64,000 nt of DNA, taken from positions 82,382 to 146,381 of the forward strand of contig NZ_CDDD01000049.1 of NCBI RefSeq assembly GCF_000820165.1. The letters run 5' to 3'. Shown piece by piece: positions 8,977 to 19,435 of the stretch (position 1 is the first letter of the stretch; each line of letters opens with the position of its first letter). The notes beneath the pieces were generated by a model. That model was not told the DNA's origin. It did no database searches and saw only the letters and a program-made list of their open reading frames with translations. This DNA comes from Aeromonas taiwanensis (GTDB taxonomy: Bacteria; Pseudomonadota; Gammaproteobacteria; Enterobacterales; Aeromonadaceae). The position numbers were made by a program, and so were the translations under genes.

Positions 8977-10467
8977 TTATCCGAGCTGGAACAGCAGGGG
9001 CCAGCCCTGCTCCTGGCAGTAGCGGTGCTCCTTCTCCAGATTCTGCATCAGGAGCCGGTTCTCGTCGCACCAGTCGAGCGGCAGGGTGACCACCAGCTGA
9101 TCGCCGGCGGCCTGCACGTTCCACTCGGGCAGCAGGTTGTCCTGGCGCCTGTGGTGGGCCGCCACCGCGAGGCGCAGGATGCGGATGCAGCGCAGCACCG
9201 TCTGCTCGTCGTGGTTCGGCAGGGCGGGCAGCTCGGCGAGCTTGAGCCCCTTGCGCTGGAAGCGCACCAGGGCCGCGAGCAGAGCCTGATCGTCCTGGTT
9301 GAAACCGGGCAGGTCGGTGTTTTGCAAGATATAGGCTGAGTGTTTGTGGATGCCGCTGTAGTTGATGGCGAGGCCTATCTCGTGCAGTCGCGCCGCCCAG
9401 CCGAGGATGGCGCGATAGGGCTCCTCCGGCATCTCCCAGGGGCCGCTCAGGGCATCGAACAGGGCGAGGACGCTCTGCTCCACCCGGGTGGCCTGGCGCT
9501 TGTCGATGTGATAGTGGGTGGAGAGGGCCAGGGCGGTGCGTTCGCGAATGTCGTGGTGCTGCAACCGCTCCTCGAACTCGTAGAGCAGCCCCTCGCGCAG
9601 GGCGCCGTCAGAGTACTCCATCCGCTCGATAGGCAGGGAGGTGAAGAGCCCGAGCAGGATGGCCACGGCGGCGGCGAACACCCCCTGGCGCTCCTCGGTG
9701 AGGCCCGCCAGCTTGAGCTGGTCGACCTTCTTGTGCTTGAGCATCTCGGTTTTGAGGCGCTCCAGGCCCGCCAGGGTGATGGCGCCGTCGGTCCACTCCT
9801 CCCCCTGCAACACGTCACGCACGGTGCGAATGGAGCCGGAGCTGCCAAGGCAGCTCTGCCAGCCGAGCTTGCGGTACTGGTTGATGATGGGGGCGAGCTG
9901 GTGTTGGGCCTCCAGCACGGCACCGTTGAAGGCCTTCTCGCTCAGCTTGCCGTTGGGGAAGAAGCTCTGGGTGAAGCTGACGCAGCCCATCTTGCGGCTG
10001 GTGAGGGCCTTGGGCTCGAACCCCTCGCCGATGATGAGCTCGGTGCTGCCACCGCCGATGTCCACCACCAGCACCTGGCCCTCAATGTGCTGGGTATGGG
10101 CGACCCCCTGATAGATGAGGCGCGCCTCCTCCTGGCCGCTGATGATCTCGATGGGGTGGTTGAGCACCTTGGCCGCCTCGCTCACGAAGGCGCGGGCGTT
10201 GCTGGCGCGGCGCAGTGTGTAGGTGCCTGCGATGCGGATCTGATCCGGCTTGATGTTGGTCAGGCGCTCGGCAAACAGGGCGAGGCAGTCGAGGCCACGG
10301 GCCATGGCCTCCTCCGACATGCGGCGCTGCTCGTCCATCCCTTCCGCGAGGCGCACCCGCTCCTTGATGCGATCGACGATCTGCATCCGCCCCTCGTTGA
10401 GGCGGGCGATGACCATGTGGAAGCTGTTCGACCCCAGATCGACAGCGGCGTACAGACTATTGTCCAT
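8977..10467 (-). CDS. ppx: Exopolyphosphatase Ppx
   Basis: The 496-residue protein belongs to the Ppx/GppA branch of the ASKHA (actin-like ATPase) superfamily. The phosphate-binding motifs [14 protein letters not shown] (residues 10-23) and [14 protein letters not shown] are intact, and the length is near that of E. coli Ppx (513). It removes terminal phosphates from polyphosphate. Its start overlaps the end of ppk by 11 bases, so the synthetic and degradative enzymes are translationally coupled and share the Pho-box promoter upstream of ppk. GppA is the alternative, but linkage to ppk favours Ppx. Confidence 0.94.
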   Translation of the reverse strand: MDNSLYAAVDLGSNSFHMVIARLNEGRMQIVDRIKERVRLAEGMDEQRRMSEEAMARGLDCLALFAERLTNIKPDQIRIAGTYTLRRASNARAFVSEAAKVLNHPIEIISGQEEARLIYQGVAHTQHIEGQVLVVDIGGGSTELIIGEGFEPKALTSRKMGCVSFTQSFFPNGKLSEKAFNGAVLEAQHQLAPIINQYRKLGWQSCLGSSGSIRTVRDVLQGEEWTDGAITLAGLERLKTEMLKHKKVDQLKLAGLTEERQGVFAAAVAILLGLFTSLPIERMEYSDGALREGLLYEFEERLQHHDIRERTALALSTHYHIDKRQATRVEQSVLALFDALSGPWEMPEEPYRAILGWAARLHEIGLAINYSGIHKHSAYILQNTDLPGFNQDDQALLAALVRFQRKGLKLAELPALPNHDEQTVLRCIRILRLAVAAHHRRQDNLLPEWNVQAAGDQLVVTLPLDWCDENRLLMQNLEKEHRYCQEQGWPLLFQLG

Positions 10468-12526
10468 GGTGTGACTCTATGCGTTTGAGGTAGTCGTAAA
10501 TCGCGACCTGGGAACGGACCTTGCGGCGGTTGCCCCGCTTCACGTACTCGTTCTTCTGGTCTGCATCGATGACCCGTGCCTTGCAGGTGTCCCCCAGCTG
10601 CAGCTCGAGAATGTCGAGGATGCGCTGCTTGAGCCGCTCGTCATAGATGGGGGTGCCCACCTCGATGCGGCCGTCGATGTTGCGGCTCATCCAGTCGGCG
10701 CTGGAGATGTAGAGCTGGGGGTTGCCCTTGTTGTGGAACACCATGACTCGCGGGTGCTCGAGGAAGCGGTCGATGATGCTGATGACCCGGATGTTGTCGC
10801 TAAGACCCGGCACCCCGGGGCGCAGGGCGCACATGCCGCGGATGATCATCTGGATGGGCACCCCGGCCTGACCGGCGGCATAGAGCCGGTTGATGAGGTC
10901 CCTGTCCACCAGGTTGTTGATCTTGAGGGTAATGCCGCTGGGCTGCCCCGCCTTGGCGTTGGCCAGTTCGTTGTCGATGAGGCGATAGAGCTGGCGCCGG
11001 CTGTTGATGGGGGAGACCAGCAGGTGGTTGAACTTGTAGCGCCGGTACGGGTATTCGATGTACTCGAACACGCTCTCCACCTCGGCGGTGATGTCCGGGT
11101 GGCGGGTCAGCAGGGAGAAGTCGGTGTAGATCTTGGCGGTCTTCTCGTTGAAGTTGCCGGTTCCGATGTGGGCGTAGCGCACCGCCTCGCCGTTCTCGTG
11201 GCGGGTAATGAGGCAGAGCTTGGAGTGGATCTTGAGGCTCGGCACCCCGAACACCACCTTGACCCCCGCATCGGTCAGGATATTGGCCCAGTCGATGTTG
11301 GCCGCCTCGTCGAAGCGGGCGCGCAGCTCCACCACCACAGTCACCTTCTTGCCGTTGTTGGCAGCGTCGATGAGGGAGTGGATGATCCGCGATTTCTTGG
11401 CGACCCGGTAGATATTGATGCGAATGGCGCTGACCGCCGGATCGAACGCCGCCTGGCGCACCAGCTCCGTGAAGTGGTGGAACTTGTGGTACGGGTAGTA
11501 GAGCAAGATGTCCTGTTTGGTGATGGCGTCGAAGGCGTTGACGAAGCCGTCGAAGTCGCGGCAGTCCAGCGCCGGCAGCTTGGGGTTTTCCAGGTAATCC
11601 CGGCCCACGTTGGGGAAGCCGATGAAATCCTTGAAGTTGTGATAGCGCCCGCCCGGCATGATGGCGTCGTAGGAGCTGATCTGCAGCTTGAGCTTCAGGA
11701 AGCTTATCATGGCCGCGGGCATCTCCCGCTCGTAGACGAAGCGCACCGGCATGGCGGTGAGGCGCTGCTTCAGGCCATCACTCATCTTGTCCACCAGGCT
11801 GAGGTCCAGCTGGTCGGAGAGATCGTATTCGGCATCCCGGGTCAGCTTGACTGCATAGGCCGCAATCTCGTCGTAGTCGAAGAAGCCCTTGAAGATCTCG
11901 TCGAGACAGAAGCGGATGACGTTGTCCAGGATGATGATCTGCTTCTTGCGGCGCGTGCCCTCCGGCGGCAGCTGGAAGAAGCGGGGCAGATCGTCGGTCG
12001 GCACCTCCACCAGGGCGTACTGGATCACCTGGCCGTTCTTCTTCATCTCGATGGCGAGGTAGGTGTGCTCGTCTTTCAGGAACTTGACCGGGTTGACCTC
12101 CTTGTTGAGGAGGATGGGGATGATGTGCCGCAGCACCTTTTCCCGGAAGAAGACCCGCAACCACTGCTGGATGGACTCGGAGAGCTGGTTCTCGTTGACC
12201 AGGAAGATGTTGTGGCGGGCGAGGGCGAGCAGCAGCTCCTTGTAAGTGTTGTCGAATGCCTCGCCGAGGGCCATCACCTTCTGCTGGATGGCCCGCAGCA
12301 GCACCTTGGCCTCGTCGTCGCCGCCGTGCACCTCGTTGATGAGGATGCGGCGCTTGACGTCCGAGACCCGTACCTTGAAAAACTCGTCCTGGTTGGAGGA
12401 GAAGATCCCGAGGAAGCGGACCCGCTCGATGAGGGGGACCGTCTTGTCCATGGCTTCTTGCAACACCCGTTCATTGAATGAGAGCCAGCTAAGCTCTTTC
12501 TCTTCATACTGCTTGTCGGTGCTCAT
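10457..12526 (-). CDS. ppk: Polyphosphate kinase Ppk1
   Basis: The 689-residue protein matches the size of E. coli Ppk (688). It begins with [15 protein letters not shown] (the family N domain) and contains [12 protein letters not shown] and [15 protein letters not shown], the phospholipase-D-like HKD segments whose first His is autophosphorylated. It makes polyphosphate reversibly from ATP and associates with the inner membrane. It is the first gene of ppk-ppx, with a Pho box 53 bases upstream of its ATG, so it should be induced by phosphate starvation through PhoB. Confidence 0.97.
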   Translation of the reverse strand: MSTDKQYEEKELSWLSFNERVLQEAMDKTVPLIERVRFLGIFSSNQDEFFKVRVSDVKRRILINEVHGGDDEAKVLLRAIQQKVMALGEAFDNTYKELLLALARHNIFLVNENQLSESIQQWLRVFFREKVLRHIIPILLNKEVNPVKFLKDEHTYLAIEMKKNGQVIQYALVEVPTDDLPRFFQLPPEGTRRKKQIIILDNVIRFCLDEIFKGFFDYDEIAAYAVKLTRDAEYDLSDQLDLSLVDKMSDGLKQRLTAMPVRFVYEREMPAAMISFLKLKLQISSYDAIMPGGRYHNFKDFIGFPNVGRDYLENPKLPALDCRDFDGFVNAFDAITKQDILLYYPYHKFHHFTELVRQAAFDPAVSAIRINIYRVAKKSRIIHSLIDAANNGKKVTVVVELRARFDEAANIDWANILTDAGVKVVFGVPSLKIHSKLCLITRHENGEAVRYAHIGTGNFNEKTAKIYTDFSLLTRHPDITAEVESVFEYIEYPYRRYKFNHLLVSPINSRRQLYRLIDNELANAKAGQPSGITLKINNLVDRDLINRLYAAGQAGVPIQMIIRGMCALRPGVPGLSDNIRVISIIDRFLEHPRVMVFHNKGNPQLYISSADWMSRNIDGRIEVGTPIYDERLKQRILDILELQLGDTCKARVIDADQKNEYVKRGNRRKVRSQVAIYDYLKRIESHHGQ

Positions 12527-12562
12527 CTGGTTCCTCTGTGCTCTGATTGCGTCTGCGCGGAA

Positions 12563-12596
12563 GTTATGGCGTCAAACCATGACGGATTTATGACAG
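12563..12596 (-). promoter_or_regulatory. Pho box and -10 element of ppk-ppx
   Basis: Read on the minus strand, CTGTCATAAATCCGTCAT (12596-12579) contains two 7-base PhoB half-sites separated by four A/T-rich bases. Ten bases further on is CATAAC (12568-12563), a fair -10 hexamer. This spacing is the standard layout of a PhoB-activated promoter. The box begins six bases after the gcvR stop codon. Confidence 0.88.
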
Positions 12597-12602
12597 TCAG
12601 CG

Positions 12603-13115
12603 CTATTCGCTCAGGTCCTGATCGATGTCGACCACCAGGTCGTCGGAGAGGGACTCCAGGGCGGTGACGAGATCGTCCAGTGCCACCTGCGGCGGCAGGG
12701 CCACCAGGGCATGGGCATAGAAGAGGGGGGCGCCGGAGTGGGGCGCGGGTTCGCAGCCCGTGGTGAGGTCGGCGACGTTGACGTTGAGCTGGCGCAGTAT
12801 GCTGGCCACCTCGTGGACGATGCCCGGCCTGTCGTTGCCGGTGACGCTCAGCATCACCTGACAGGCCGGTTCCGGGCTGAGCTGGCCTTCGGCGAAACTG
12901 ACGGTGAGACCGGGCAGCATCACCAGCGCCTCGCACAGGCTGCGGTAGTGTTCGTCGGGGACGGCGACATGCAGGATGCCGGCGAATTGCCCTGCCAGTT
13001 CACTCATGGAGCTCGCCAGCCAGTTACCCTGCTGTCGGGTGATGGTGTCCGCCAGGCTCTCGACGATACCGGGCTTGTCTGCGCCGATCACGGTGACGAC
13101 CAATTGCTTTTGCAT
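12603..13115 (-). CDS. gcvR: GcvR-like regulator with two ACT domains
   Basis: The 170-residue protein has two ACT domains in tandem: VVTVIGADKPGIVESLAD near the N-terminus and LSVTGNDRPGIVHEVASI near residue 95. This is the layout of GcvR, which in E. coli binds GcvA in the presence or absence of glycine and represses the glycine cleavage operon. No gcv genes are nearby, so its target is inferred from the family. It is transcribed in the same direction as ppk-ppx, but ppk has its own promoter. Confidence 0.8.
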   Translation of the reverse strand: MQKQLVVTVIGADKPGIVESLADTITRQQGNWLASSMSELAGQFAGILHVAVPDEHYRSLCEALVMLPGLTVSFAEGQLSPEPACQVMLSVTGNDRPGIVHEVASILRQLNVNVADLTTGCEPAPHSGAPLFYAHALVALPPQVALDDLVTALESLSDDLVVDIDQDLSE

Positions 13116-13373
13116 CCTGCTCTCCTTGAATGGGCTGCTTGGGGTCTGTTGACGTCTGGGGACGACCGCGCGTGGGCCAAACGTCCATGGGCTCTAGCAT
13201 TGTGCCTGCTGTGACAGGCCAGATGAAGCCCGCCCCGCGCAAATTTAGTGAAAAAACGCGAATGCCGGAGTGGCGTCGATTTCCGCTCTGCCTGAGGCGC
13301 GTCCCCCGTGGTAGAGTGTGGCCCCTTCGTGTTGGTTTGAGCTGAATATGTCTTGTGAACGGGATGTGCGTGT

Positions 13374-14261
13374 ATGAATAGCCTCGTCGTATCGGGATCC
13401 GTGTTGTTGGTGCTGCTCCTGCTGGTGATCGTCTGGCGTCGGGGCAAAGAGAACAGGGCCGAGCCCTATGAGTTGCAGGAAACCTTGCTGAGCCCTGCCG
13501 AGCGCACCTTCCTCGGCGCGCTGGATCAGGCCGTGGGCGACCAGGCGCGGGTCTTTGCCAAGGTGCGCGCTTCCCTGGTGCTGACGCCGGAGGCACGCCT
13601 GGGCAAGGGCAAGCGGCAGCAGGCGCTTGGCAAGATTGGCGAGAGGCACTTCGACTACCTGCTCTGCCATCCGGCGGATCTCTCCTTCCTCTGCGCCGTC
13701 GAACTCGATGAGAGCGGCCACCGCCATCAGAAACGCAGCAAGGGGCGGGATCTTTTCCTCAAGGCCGCCTGCGATGGTGCGGGTCTGCCGTTGCTGCAGA
13801 TCCCGGCTGGCAGCCATTATGATGTGGAGGAGCTGCGGGAGCAGCTGCTGCCCCTGCTGACAAGGGCGAGCGCCCCGTCGGAGGATCTGCTTCCGGGGGA
13901 GCGCCGCGAGCCGACCTTCAGTCCATTGCTTCTCGATGGGGTGGATCTCGGCGCCCCCGGGCATGGCGCGGGCATGCCACTGATGGCGTCCCCTTCAACC
14001 GTGGAGACGCCCGTGGAGCCGGAGCCCCTTGTTGCTGCTTCCCAGCTCGTGGCGCCTGAGCCCCTGCTGGTGGACAACCCCTTCCTCGACCCGGATGAGG
14101 ATGATGACTCCCGGACCGAGACTCCGCACTGCCCCCGCTGCGCGGCCCCCCTGGTGGAGCGAGAGGCCAAGAAAGGCCCCCACGCCGGCCGCCTCTTCCT
14201 CGCGTGCAGCCGCTTCCCCGAGTGCCGTTACGCCGCCCCCCAGGACAGGGTCAAGCACTGA
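13374..14261 (+). CDS. Membrane-anchored DUF2726 protein with topoisomerase-type zinc ribbon
   Basis: The 295-residue protein has an N-terminal membrane helix (about residues 5-22, VSGSVLLVLLLLVIVW). A DUF2726 region follows (about 35-160, including FDYLLCHPADLSFLCAVELDESGH and KAACDGAGLPLLQIPA), which resembles restriction-endonuclease-like folds. After a variable linker comes a C-terminal zinc ribbon with CPRC and CSRFPEC pairs (about 250-285), as in topoisomerase I C-terminal zinc fingers. A nucleic-acid-related role is likely, but no function is established. The ribosome site before the ATG is weak. Confidence 0.75.
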   Translation: MNSLVVSGSVLLVLLLLVIVWRRGKENRAEPYELQETLLSPAERTFLGALDQAVGDQARVFAKVRASLVLTPEARLGKGKRQQALGKIGERHFDYLLCHPADLSFLCAVELDESGHRHQKRSKGRDLFLKAACDGAGLPLLQIPAGSHYDVEELREQLLPLLTRASAPSEDLLPGERREPTFSPLLLDGVDLGAPGHGAGMPLMASPSTVETPVEPEPLVAASQLVAPEPLLVDNPFLDPDEDDDSRTETPHCPRCAAPLVEREAKKGPHAGRLFLACSRFPECRYAAPQDRVKH

Positions 14262-14268
14262 TCCTGTT

Positions 14269-14300
14269 CGAGGCGCCGGTCCCTGCCGGCGCCTCGCTTT
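14269..14300 (+). terminator. Hairpin behind the DUF2726 gene
   Basis: CGAGGCGCCGG/CCGGCGCCTCG makes a perfect 11-bp stem with a 6-base loop, followed by CTTTCC. The U run is short, but the stem is very stable and lies eight bases after the stop codon. Confidence 0.65.
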
Positions 14301-14491
14301 CCCCCTGTAAGACTTTCGCATGACACCGGGTTTACCGAGAGCGTGATCCCCGTCCCGCCCAGACAGGCTATAATCCGACAAGTTTTGACAATCCGCCGGA
14401 ATTTTGGCACTTTGTGCCCCTCGTGGCACAGTGCATAGCTGCTTATAATAAATAATTTAAAAACAATAACTTGGCTTCAGGTGTGAAAAAT

Positions 14492-15919
14492 ATGGATAGG
14501 ATGGCTATGGGGGTGCTGCTCGTGGATGGGGATGAGCAGCGGCGTCAGCAATTGGGGACAGTGCTCTCCTTCATGGGGATACCCTGGCAGGAGGTGGTGG
14601 AGGCCGATCTCGACGTGGCCATCGACTCTTCCGGTCCGCTGCAGGGGATCCTGGCGGGCGGATTGAGCGAGCGCCCCCTCGGCGAGCTGCTGGCCGCCTA
14701 CCCGCGCATCCCGTTCATCTCCCTGATGCCGGAAGACCATGGCTCAAGCAACTTCATCGGGGTGGCCGAAGCGCCTTTCACCTATGAGTCCCTGACCCGT
14801 CACCTGCACTTCTGCCAGGCGTTCATCTCCCTCCATCCCCGTCACCAGCTCCACGACAAGGGCCAGACGCTGCTGCGCCTGCTGGTGGGCAAAGGGAAGG
14901 GGATCCAGGAGGTGCGCCGTCTCATCGGCCAGGTGGCGGAGACCGACGCCAACGTGCTGATCCTGGGGGAATCCGGGACCGGCAAGGAGGTGGTGGCCCG
15001 TGCCATCCACGAGCTCTCCTCCCGAAGCGCGGGCCCCTTCGTGCCCATCAACTGCGGCGCCATTCCCGCAGAGCTCCTGGAGAGCGAGCTGTTCGGCCAT
15101 GAGAAGGGGGCCTTTACCGGCGCCATCGCCGCCCGGCGCGGCCGCTTCGAGCTGGCCCAGGGGGGGACCCTCTTCCTCGACGAGATCGGCGACATGCCGC
15201 TGCCCATGCAGGTCAAGCTGCTGCGGGTGCTTCAGGAGCGCCAGTTCGATCGGGTCGGGGGAGGCAAGACGGTGCAGGCGGACGTGCGGGTGATCGCGGC
15301 GACTCACCGTGATCTGGAGGCGATGATCCGCACCCAGGCGTTTCGCGAGGATCTCTACTATCGCCTCAATGTCTTCCCCATCGAGACGCCGCCCCTGCGC
15401 GACCGTTGCGACGATATTCCGCTGCTGCTGCAGGAGCTGCTCAATCGCCATGCGGAGCAGCACAGGGGCATCATTCGCCTGACCCAGCGGGCCATGGAAT
15501 CCCTGATGCAGTACCCCTGGCCCGGCAACGTGCGCGAGCTGTCGAACCTCATCGAGCGCCTGCTGATCCTCTATCCGAACCAGATCGTCGACGTGGCGGA
15601 CCTGCCCGGGCGTTACCGGCTGCTGCCCTGCGAGCCCAGGGACGAACGACTGACCGAGATGGATGAGCGGGATGCCCTGGCCGCCGTGTTCCAGTCCCCC
15701 CCGGTGCTGGATCCGGGCATCGCCATGCCCCTGCCCATGCAACTGCCCCAGGAGGGGGTCAATCTCAAGGAGATGCTGGCCGACCTCGAGGTGGAGCTGA
15801 TCCGTCAGGCCCTGGAGTCCCAGGACGGGGTCGTGGCCCGCGCTGCCGACCTGCTCAGCATGCGCCGCACCACCCTGGTGGAGAAGATGAAGAAATACGG
15901 CATGAGCAAGGACAACTGA
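14492..15919 (+). CDS. flrA: Sigma-54-dependent flagellar master regulator FlrA (FleQ family)
   Basis: The 475-residue protein has a FleQ-type receiver-like N domain (about 5-125) that lacks an obvious phosphorylated Asp. A AAA+ domain follows with Walker [11 protein letters not shown] and the sigma-54 contact loop GAFTGA, and a Fis-type helix-turn-helix ends the protein ([20 protein letters not shown]). FlrA sits at the top of the polar flagellar hierarchy and activates flrBC and early genes with RpoN. Position beside flrB/flrC supports this over other enhancer-binding proteins. The ATG at 14492 is preferred over an in-frame TTG at 14471; 14501 is also possible. Confidence 0.92.
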   Translation: MDRMAMGVLLVDGDEQRRQQLGTVLSFMGIPWQEVVEADLDVAIDSSGPLQGILAGGLSERPLGELLAAYPRIPFISLMPEDHGSSNFIGVAEAPFTYESLTRHLHFCQAFISLHPRHQLHDKGQTLLRLLVGKGKGIQEVRRLIGQVAETDANVLILGESGTGKEVVARAIHELSSRSAGPFVPINCGAIPAELLESELFGHEKGAFTGAIAARRGRFELAQGGTLFLDEIGDMPLPMQVKLLRVLQERQFDRVGGGKTVQADVRVIAATHRDLEAMIRTQAFREDLYYRLNVFPIETPPLRDRCDDIPLLLQELLNRHAEQHRGIIRLTQRAMESLMQYPWPGNVRELSNLIERLLILYPNQIVDVADLPGRYRLLPCEPRDERLTEMDERDALAAVFQSPPVLDPGIAMPLPMQLPQEGVNLKEMLADLEVELIRQALESQDGVVARAADLLSMRRTTLVEKMKKYGMSKDN

Positions 15920-15974
15920 GGTCAATGCTTTGACACTCTGCTCTCAACGTATTGATATATAGTGTTTTATTAGC

Positions 15975-15990
15975 TGGCATGGAAATTGAA
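15975..15990 (+). promoter_or_regulatory. Sigma-54 (RpoN) promoter of flrBC
   Basis: TGGCATGGAAATTGAA matches the -24/-12 consensus TGGCACG-N4-TTGC at the invariant GG and at the spacing; the -12 element reads TTGA rather than TTGC. It lies 36 bases before the flrB ATG and downstream of flrA, the expected activator of this promoter. Confidence 0.75.
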
Positions 15991-16025
15991 TAAGCTGACT
16001 CAATCGCCAGTTTGAGGTCAGCTTT

Positions 16026-17060
16026 ATGACAATCTCGCCGCAGGACCACCCGCTCCAGTCTCACGAAGTGAGCCAGTTGTACGCCATCTTCACGGCACTG
16101 CCGACCGGTGTGCTGCTGCTCGACGGCGAGGGGCTGATCACCCGCGCAAACCCTGCCGCCCTGGCGCTGCTGGGTGAGCCGCTGGAAGGCCTCTCCTGGC
16201 GCCAGATCATCGCCCGCTGTTTCCAGCCCCGCGAGGACGACGGCCATGAGATCTCCCTGCGGGACGGTCGCCGGGTGCAGCTCTCCACCCAGCCGTTGCC
16301 GGATCAGCCGGGTCAGCTGGTGTTCATCACCGATCTCACCGAGACCCGCCAGCTGCAGGACAGGGTCAACCACATGAAGCGCTTGTCGGCGCTGGGCAAC
16401 ATGGCGGCGTCCCTTGCGCACCAGATCCGCACCCCGCTCTCTGCCGCCATGCTCTATGCGGCCAATCTGGCCAACCGCACCCTCAAGCCCGAATCCCGCA
16501 GCCAGTTCCAGCAGAAGCTGATGGCCAGGTTGCAAGACCTGGAAAAACAGATCAACGACATCCTGCTGTTCGCCCGCAACGGCGACAACCAGGTGGTGTC
16601 CCCCATCTCGGTGCAGGGGTTGCTGGCGGAGGTGCAGGCCGGTGCCGAGGCCTTCTGCCAGCAGCAGGGCTGCGCTTTGCACCTGGAGGCACCGGAGCCC
16701 GATCTCTGCCTGCTCGCCAACAGCAGCGCCCTGGCCGGGGCCATCAACAACCTGATCGCCAACGCCCGGCAGGCCGGCGCCGACTCCCTGCTGGTGAGCG
16801 CGGTGCGCAGCGGCAGCCGGGTAGAGATGCGCGTTCTCGACAATGGCAAGGGGATGCCCGCCGCCTTGCTCGGCCAGATCTTCGAACCCTTCTTCACCAC
16901 GCGCTCCCAGGGCACCGGCCTCGGGCTTGCCGTGGTGCAATCCGTGGTACGTGCCCACCAGGGGGAGGTCAGCGTGGCCTCGGTGCCCGGCGAGGGCACC
17001 TGCTTTACCCTGTCGTTCCCCCTGCACCAGCAAGCGGTGCAGCTTGGAGGTGTAGCATGA
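16026..17060 (+). CDS. flrB: Flagellar two-component sensor kinase FlrB
   Basis: The 344-residue protein is cytoplasmic, with no membrane segments. It has a PAS domain (about 12-108, LPTGVLLLDGEGLITRANPA), a HisKA domain with the phospho-accepting His132 in SLAHQIRTPLSA, and a HATPase domain with N box NNLIANARQAG and G boxes DNGKGMP and GTGLGLAVV. FlrB phosphorylates FlrC to switch on class III flagellar genes. It follows a sigma-54 promoter and is 52 bases before flrC. Confidence 0.93.
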   Translation: MTISPQDHPLQSHEVSQLYAIFTALPTGVLLLDGEGLITRANPAALALLGEPLEGLSWRQIIARCFQPREDDGHEISLRDGRRVQLSTQPLPDQPGQLVFITDLTETRQLQDRVNHMKRLSALGNMAASLAHQIRTPLSAAMLYAANLANRTLKPESRSQFQQKLMARLQDLEKQINDILLFARNGDNQVVSPISVQGLLAEVQAGAEAFCQQQGCALHLEAPEPDLCLLANSSALAGAINNLIANARQAGADSLLVSAVRSGSRVEMRVLDNGKGMPAALLGQIFEPFFTTRSQGTGLGLAVVQSVVRAHQGEVSVASVPGEGTCFTLSFPLHQQAVQLGGVA

Positions 17061-17112
17061 ATCATGTCTTGCCCCAGTGGGCATACCCGATCCCCGCCGC
17101 AGGAGGTGCTGC

Positions 17113-18447
17113 ATGACTCAGGCCCGCATCCTGGTGGTGGAAGATGACAATGGCCTGCGCGAGGCCCTGGTGGATACCCTGCTGCTCGGGGGCTACGAGT
17201 GCCGCGAGGTCGACAGTGCCGAGAAGGCGTTGCTGACGCTCTCCCGCCAGCGCTTTGACATGGTGATCTCCGATATCCAGATGGGGGGCATGGACGGCCT
17301 CACCCTGCTGGCGAACATCCGCCAGCAGTACCCCCAGGTGCCCGTGCTCCTGATGACCGCCTATGCCAACATCGACGGTGCGGTGCGCGCCATGCGCGAG
17401 GGGGCCATCGACTACCTGGCCAAGCCCTTCTCCCCCGAGGTGTTGCTCAACCAGGTCAGCCGCTACGTGCCGGCCCAGAAAGTGGAAAAGCGCGCCGTGG
17501 TGTACGGGGATCCCAAGACCGCCGAGCTGTTCCAGCTGGCGACCCGGGTCGCCAGGAGCGAGGCCACCGTCATGGTGAGCGGTCCGAGCGGGACGGGCAA
17601 AGAGGTGCTGGCCCGCTACATCCACGACAACTCCAACCGGTCCGAACAGGCTTTCGTCGCCATCAACTGCGCCGCCATTCCCGAGAACATGCTGGAGGCG
17701 ACCCTGTTCGGCTACGAGAAAGGGGCCTTCACCGGGGCGGTACAGGGGTGTCCGGGCAAGTTCGAGCAAGCCCAGGGGGGGACCCTGCTGCTCGACGAGA
17801 TCACCGAGATGGATCTGGGGCTGCAGGCCAAGCTGCTGCGGGTGCTGCAGGAGAAAGAGGTGGAGCGGCTTGGCAGCCGCAAGATGATCCCGCTCGATGT
17901 GCGGGTCATCGCCACCAGCAACCGGGATCTGAAGAAGGCGGTGCAGGACGGGTTGTTCCGCGAAGATCTCTACTACCGTCTCAACGTCTTCCCCCTGCGC
18001 TGGACGTCGCTCTGGGAGCGGCCGGGTGACATCCTGCCCCTGGCGGAGCACCTGCTGGCGCTGCACGCCAGTCAGCAGGGGATGCCGGCGCCCCGGCTCT
18101 CTGATGAGGCCCGAGAGCGCCTGCTCCGACACCCCTGGCCCGGCAACGTGCGCGAGCTGGACAACGTGGTGCAGCGCGCCCTGATCCTCTGCCCGGAGGG
18201 GGTGGTCGGCTGCGAACACCTGATCCTGGAGGAGACGGACGAGGAGCTGGTGCGTCCCCTGGAGCGCCTGTCGGTGGAGGGGCTGGGAGGGGAGCTCAAG
18301 CAGCAGGAGCACCAGATCATCCTGGACACCCTGCAGGAGTGCAATGGCAGCCGCAAGGCGGTGGCCGACAAGCTCGGCATCAGCCCGCGCACCCTGCGCT
18401 ACAAGCTGGCCCAGATGCGTGACGCCGGCATCGAGCTGCCAGCCTAG
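17113..18447 (+). CDS. flrC: Sigma-54-dependent flagellar response regulator FlrC
   Basis: The 444-residue protein has a true receiver domain (1-120, phospho-acceptor Asp54 in MVISDIQMGGMDG), a AAA+ domain with Walker A GPSGTGKEVL and the GAFTGA loop, and a Fis-type C-terminus (GSRKAVADKLGISPRTLRYKL). FlrC activates class III flagellar genes with RpoN. The ATG at 17113 is chosen because CAGGAGGT stands directly before it and the receiver domain begins there; an upstream ATG at 17077 adds residues unlike the family. Confidence 0.94.
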   Translation: MTQARILVVEDDNGLREALVDTLLLGGYECREVDSAEKALLTLSRQRFDMVISDIQMGGMDGLTLLANIRQQYPQVPVLLMTAYANIDGAVRAMREGAIDYLAKPFSPEVLLNQVSRYVPAQKVEKRAVVYGDPKTAELFQLATRVARSEATVMVSGPSGTGKEVLARYIHDNSNRSEQAFVAINCAAIPENMLEATLFGYEKGAFTGAVQGCPGKFEQAQGGTLLLDEITEMDLGLQAKLLRVLQEKEVERLGSRKMIPLDVRVIATSNRDLKKAVQDGLFREDLYYRLNVFPLRWTSLWERPGDILPLAEHLLALHASQQGMPAPRLSDEARERLLRHPWPGNVRELDNVVQRALILCPEGVVGCEHLILEETDEELVRPLERLSVEGLGGELKQQEHQIILDTLQECNGSRKAVADKLGISPRTLRYKLAQMRDAGIELPA

Positions 18448-18555
18448 GAGCGGCATAACGTGGCCTTGCCGGTCCGGCTCGATTATCATGGTCCCCTGAC
18501 GATCTCAATCCGGCTCCCCGCGATCCTGCGCAGGGAGCCCTGTTAGGAGACTCCC

Positions 18556-19317
18556 ATGATCTCTCATCGTAAACTCGAAAGCCTGCTCAACCACCTGCTC
18601 GAACCCCATGCCATCAAGGATTACTGCCCCAACGGCCTGCAGGTGGAAGGGCGCGAGCGCATTCGCAAGGTGGTGACCGGCGTCACAGCCAGCCAGGCCC
18701 TGATCGATGCGGCCGTGGCGGCCGAGGCTGACGCCATTCTGGTCCATCACGGCTACTTCTGGAGTGGCGAACCTGCCCAGATCACCGGCATGAAGCGGCG
18801 CCGTCTCAAGACCCTGCTGACCCACGATATCAACCTGTTTGCCTACCACCTGCCCCTGGACGTACACCCCGAGGTGGGCAACAACGCCCAGCTCGCCAAG
18901 CTGCTTGGCATCAAGGTGCGCCGCGGCCTGGAGCCCTGGAACAGCAAGAGCGTGGCCATGGTGGGCAAGCTGGAAGAGCCCATGAGCGGCGCCGATTTTG
19001 CCAAGCTGATTGCCGAGCGTCTCGGTCGTGAACCGCTCCACTGCGGCGACAGCGGCCCTGAGCTCATCAGCTCGGTGGCCTGGTGCACCGGCGGTGGCCA
19101 GAGCTACATCAGCCAGGCGGCGGAGCAGGGGATAGACGCCTTCATCTCCGGCGAGGCCTCCGAGCAGACCATCCACACCGCCCGGGAGATGGGCATGCAC
19201 TTCTACGCCGCCGGCCACCACGCTACCGAGCGCTACGGCATCAAGGCACTGGGGGAGTGGCTCGCTACCGTGCACGGGCTGGATGTCACCTTTATCGATA
19301 TCGACAATCCGGTTTAA
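18556..19317 (+). CDS. ybgI: Nif3-like dinuclear metal-centre protein (YbgI family)
   Basis: The 253-residue protein matches the E. coli YbgI length (247). Likely metal ligands are in ILVHHGYFW and near the C-terminus in GHHATERYG, the conserved histidine clusters of the Nif3/DUF34 family, whose toroidal hexamers hold two metal ions per subunit. The family has been linked to GTP cyclohydrolase-like and metal-insertase activities, but its role is unsettled. A good site, TAGGAG, precedes the ATG. It is probably a separate unit from flrC, 108 bases upstream. Confidence 0.88.
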   Translation: MISHRKLESLLNHLLEPHAIKDYCPNGLQVEGRERIRKVVTGVTASQALIDAAVAAEADAILVHHGYFWSGEPAQITGMKRRRLKTLLTHDINLFAYHLPLDVHPEVGNNAQLAKLLGIKVRRGLEPWNSKSVAMVGKLEEPMSGADFAKLIAERLGREPLHCGDSGPELISSVAWCTGGGQSYISQAAEQGIDAFISGEASEQTIHTAREMGMHFYAAGHHATERYGIKALGEWLATVHGLDVTFIDIDNPV

Positions 19318-19392
19318 CCCCGCCAATGGCCTTGCTGTCTGCGTCTTTCAATAAGCATGGCGCTGCACGAGGAAAACAAGAGCGACAAATAG

Positions 19393-19420
19393 AAAAGGGA
19401 GGCCAGAGGCCTCCCTTTTT
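19393..19420. terminator. Bidirectional terminator between ybgI and purN
   Basis: GGGAGGCC/GGCCTCCC is a perfect 8-bp stem with a 3-base loop, flanked by AAAA on the left and TTTTT on the right. Confidence 0.9.
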
Positions 19421-19435
19421 ACATTCCGTTCCCGG

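Noticed and set aside
14404..14420. TGGCACTTTGTGCC before flrA as a possible sigma-54 promoter
   Set aside because: GG and GC are two bases too close for a -24/-12 promoter; the sequence is better explained as a short inverted repeat.
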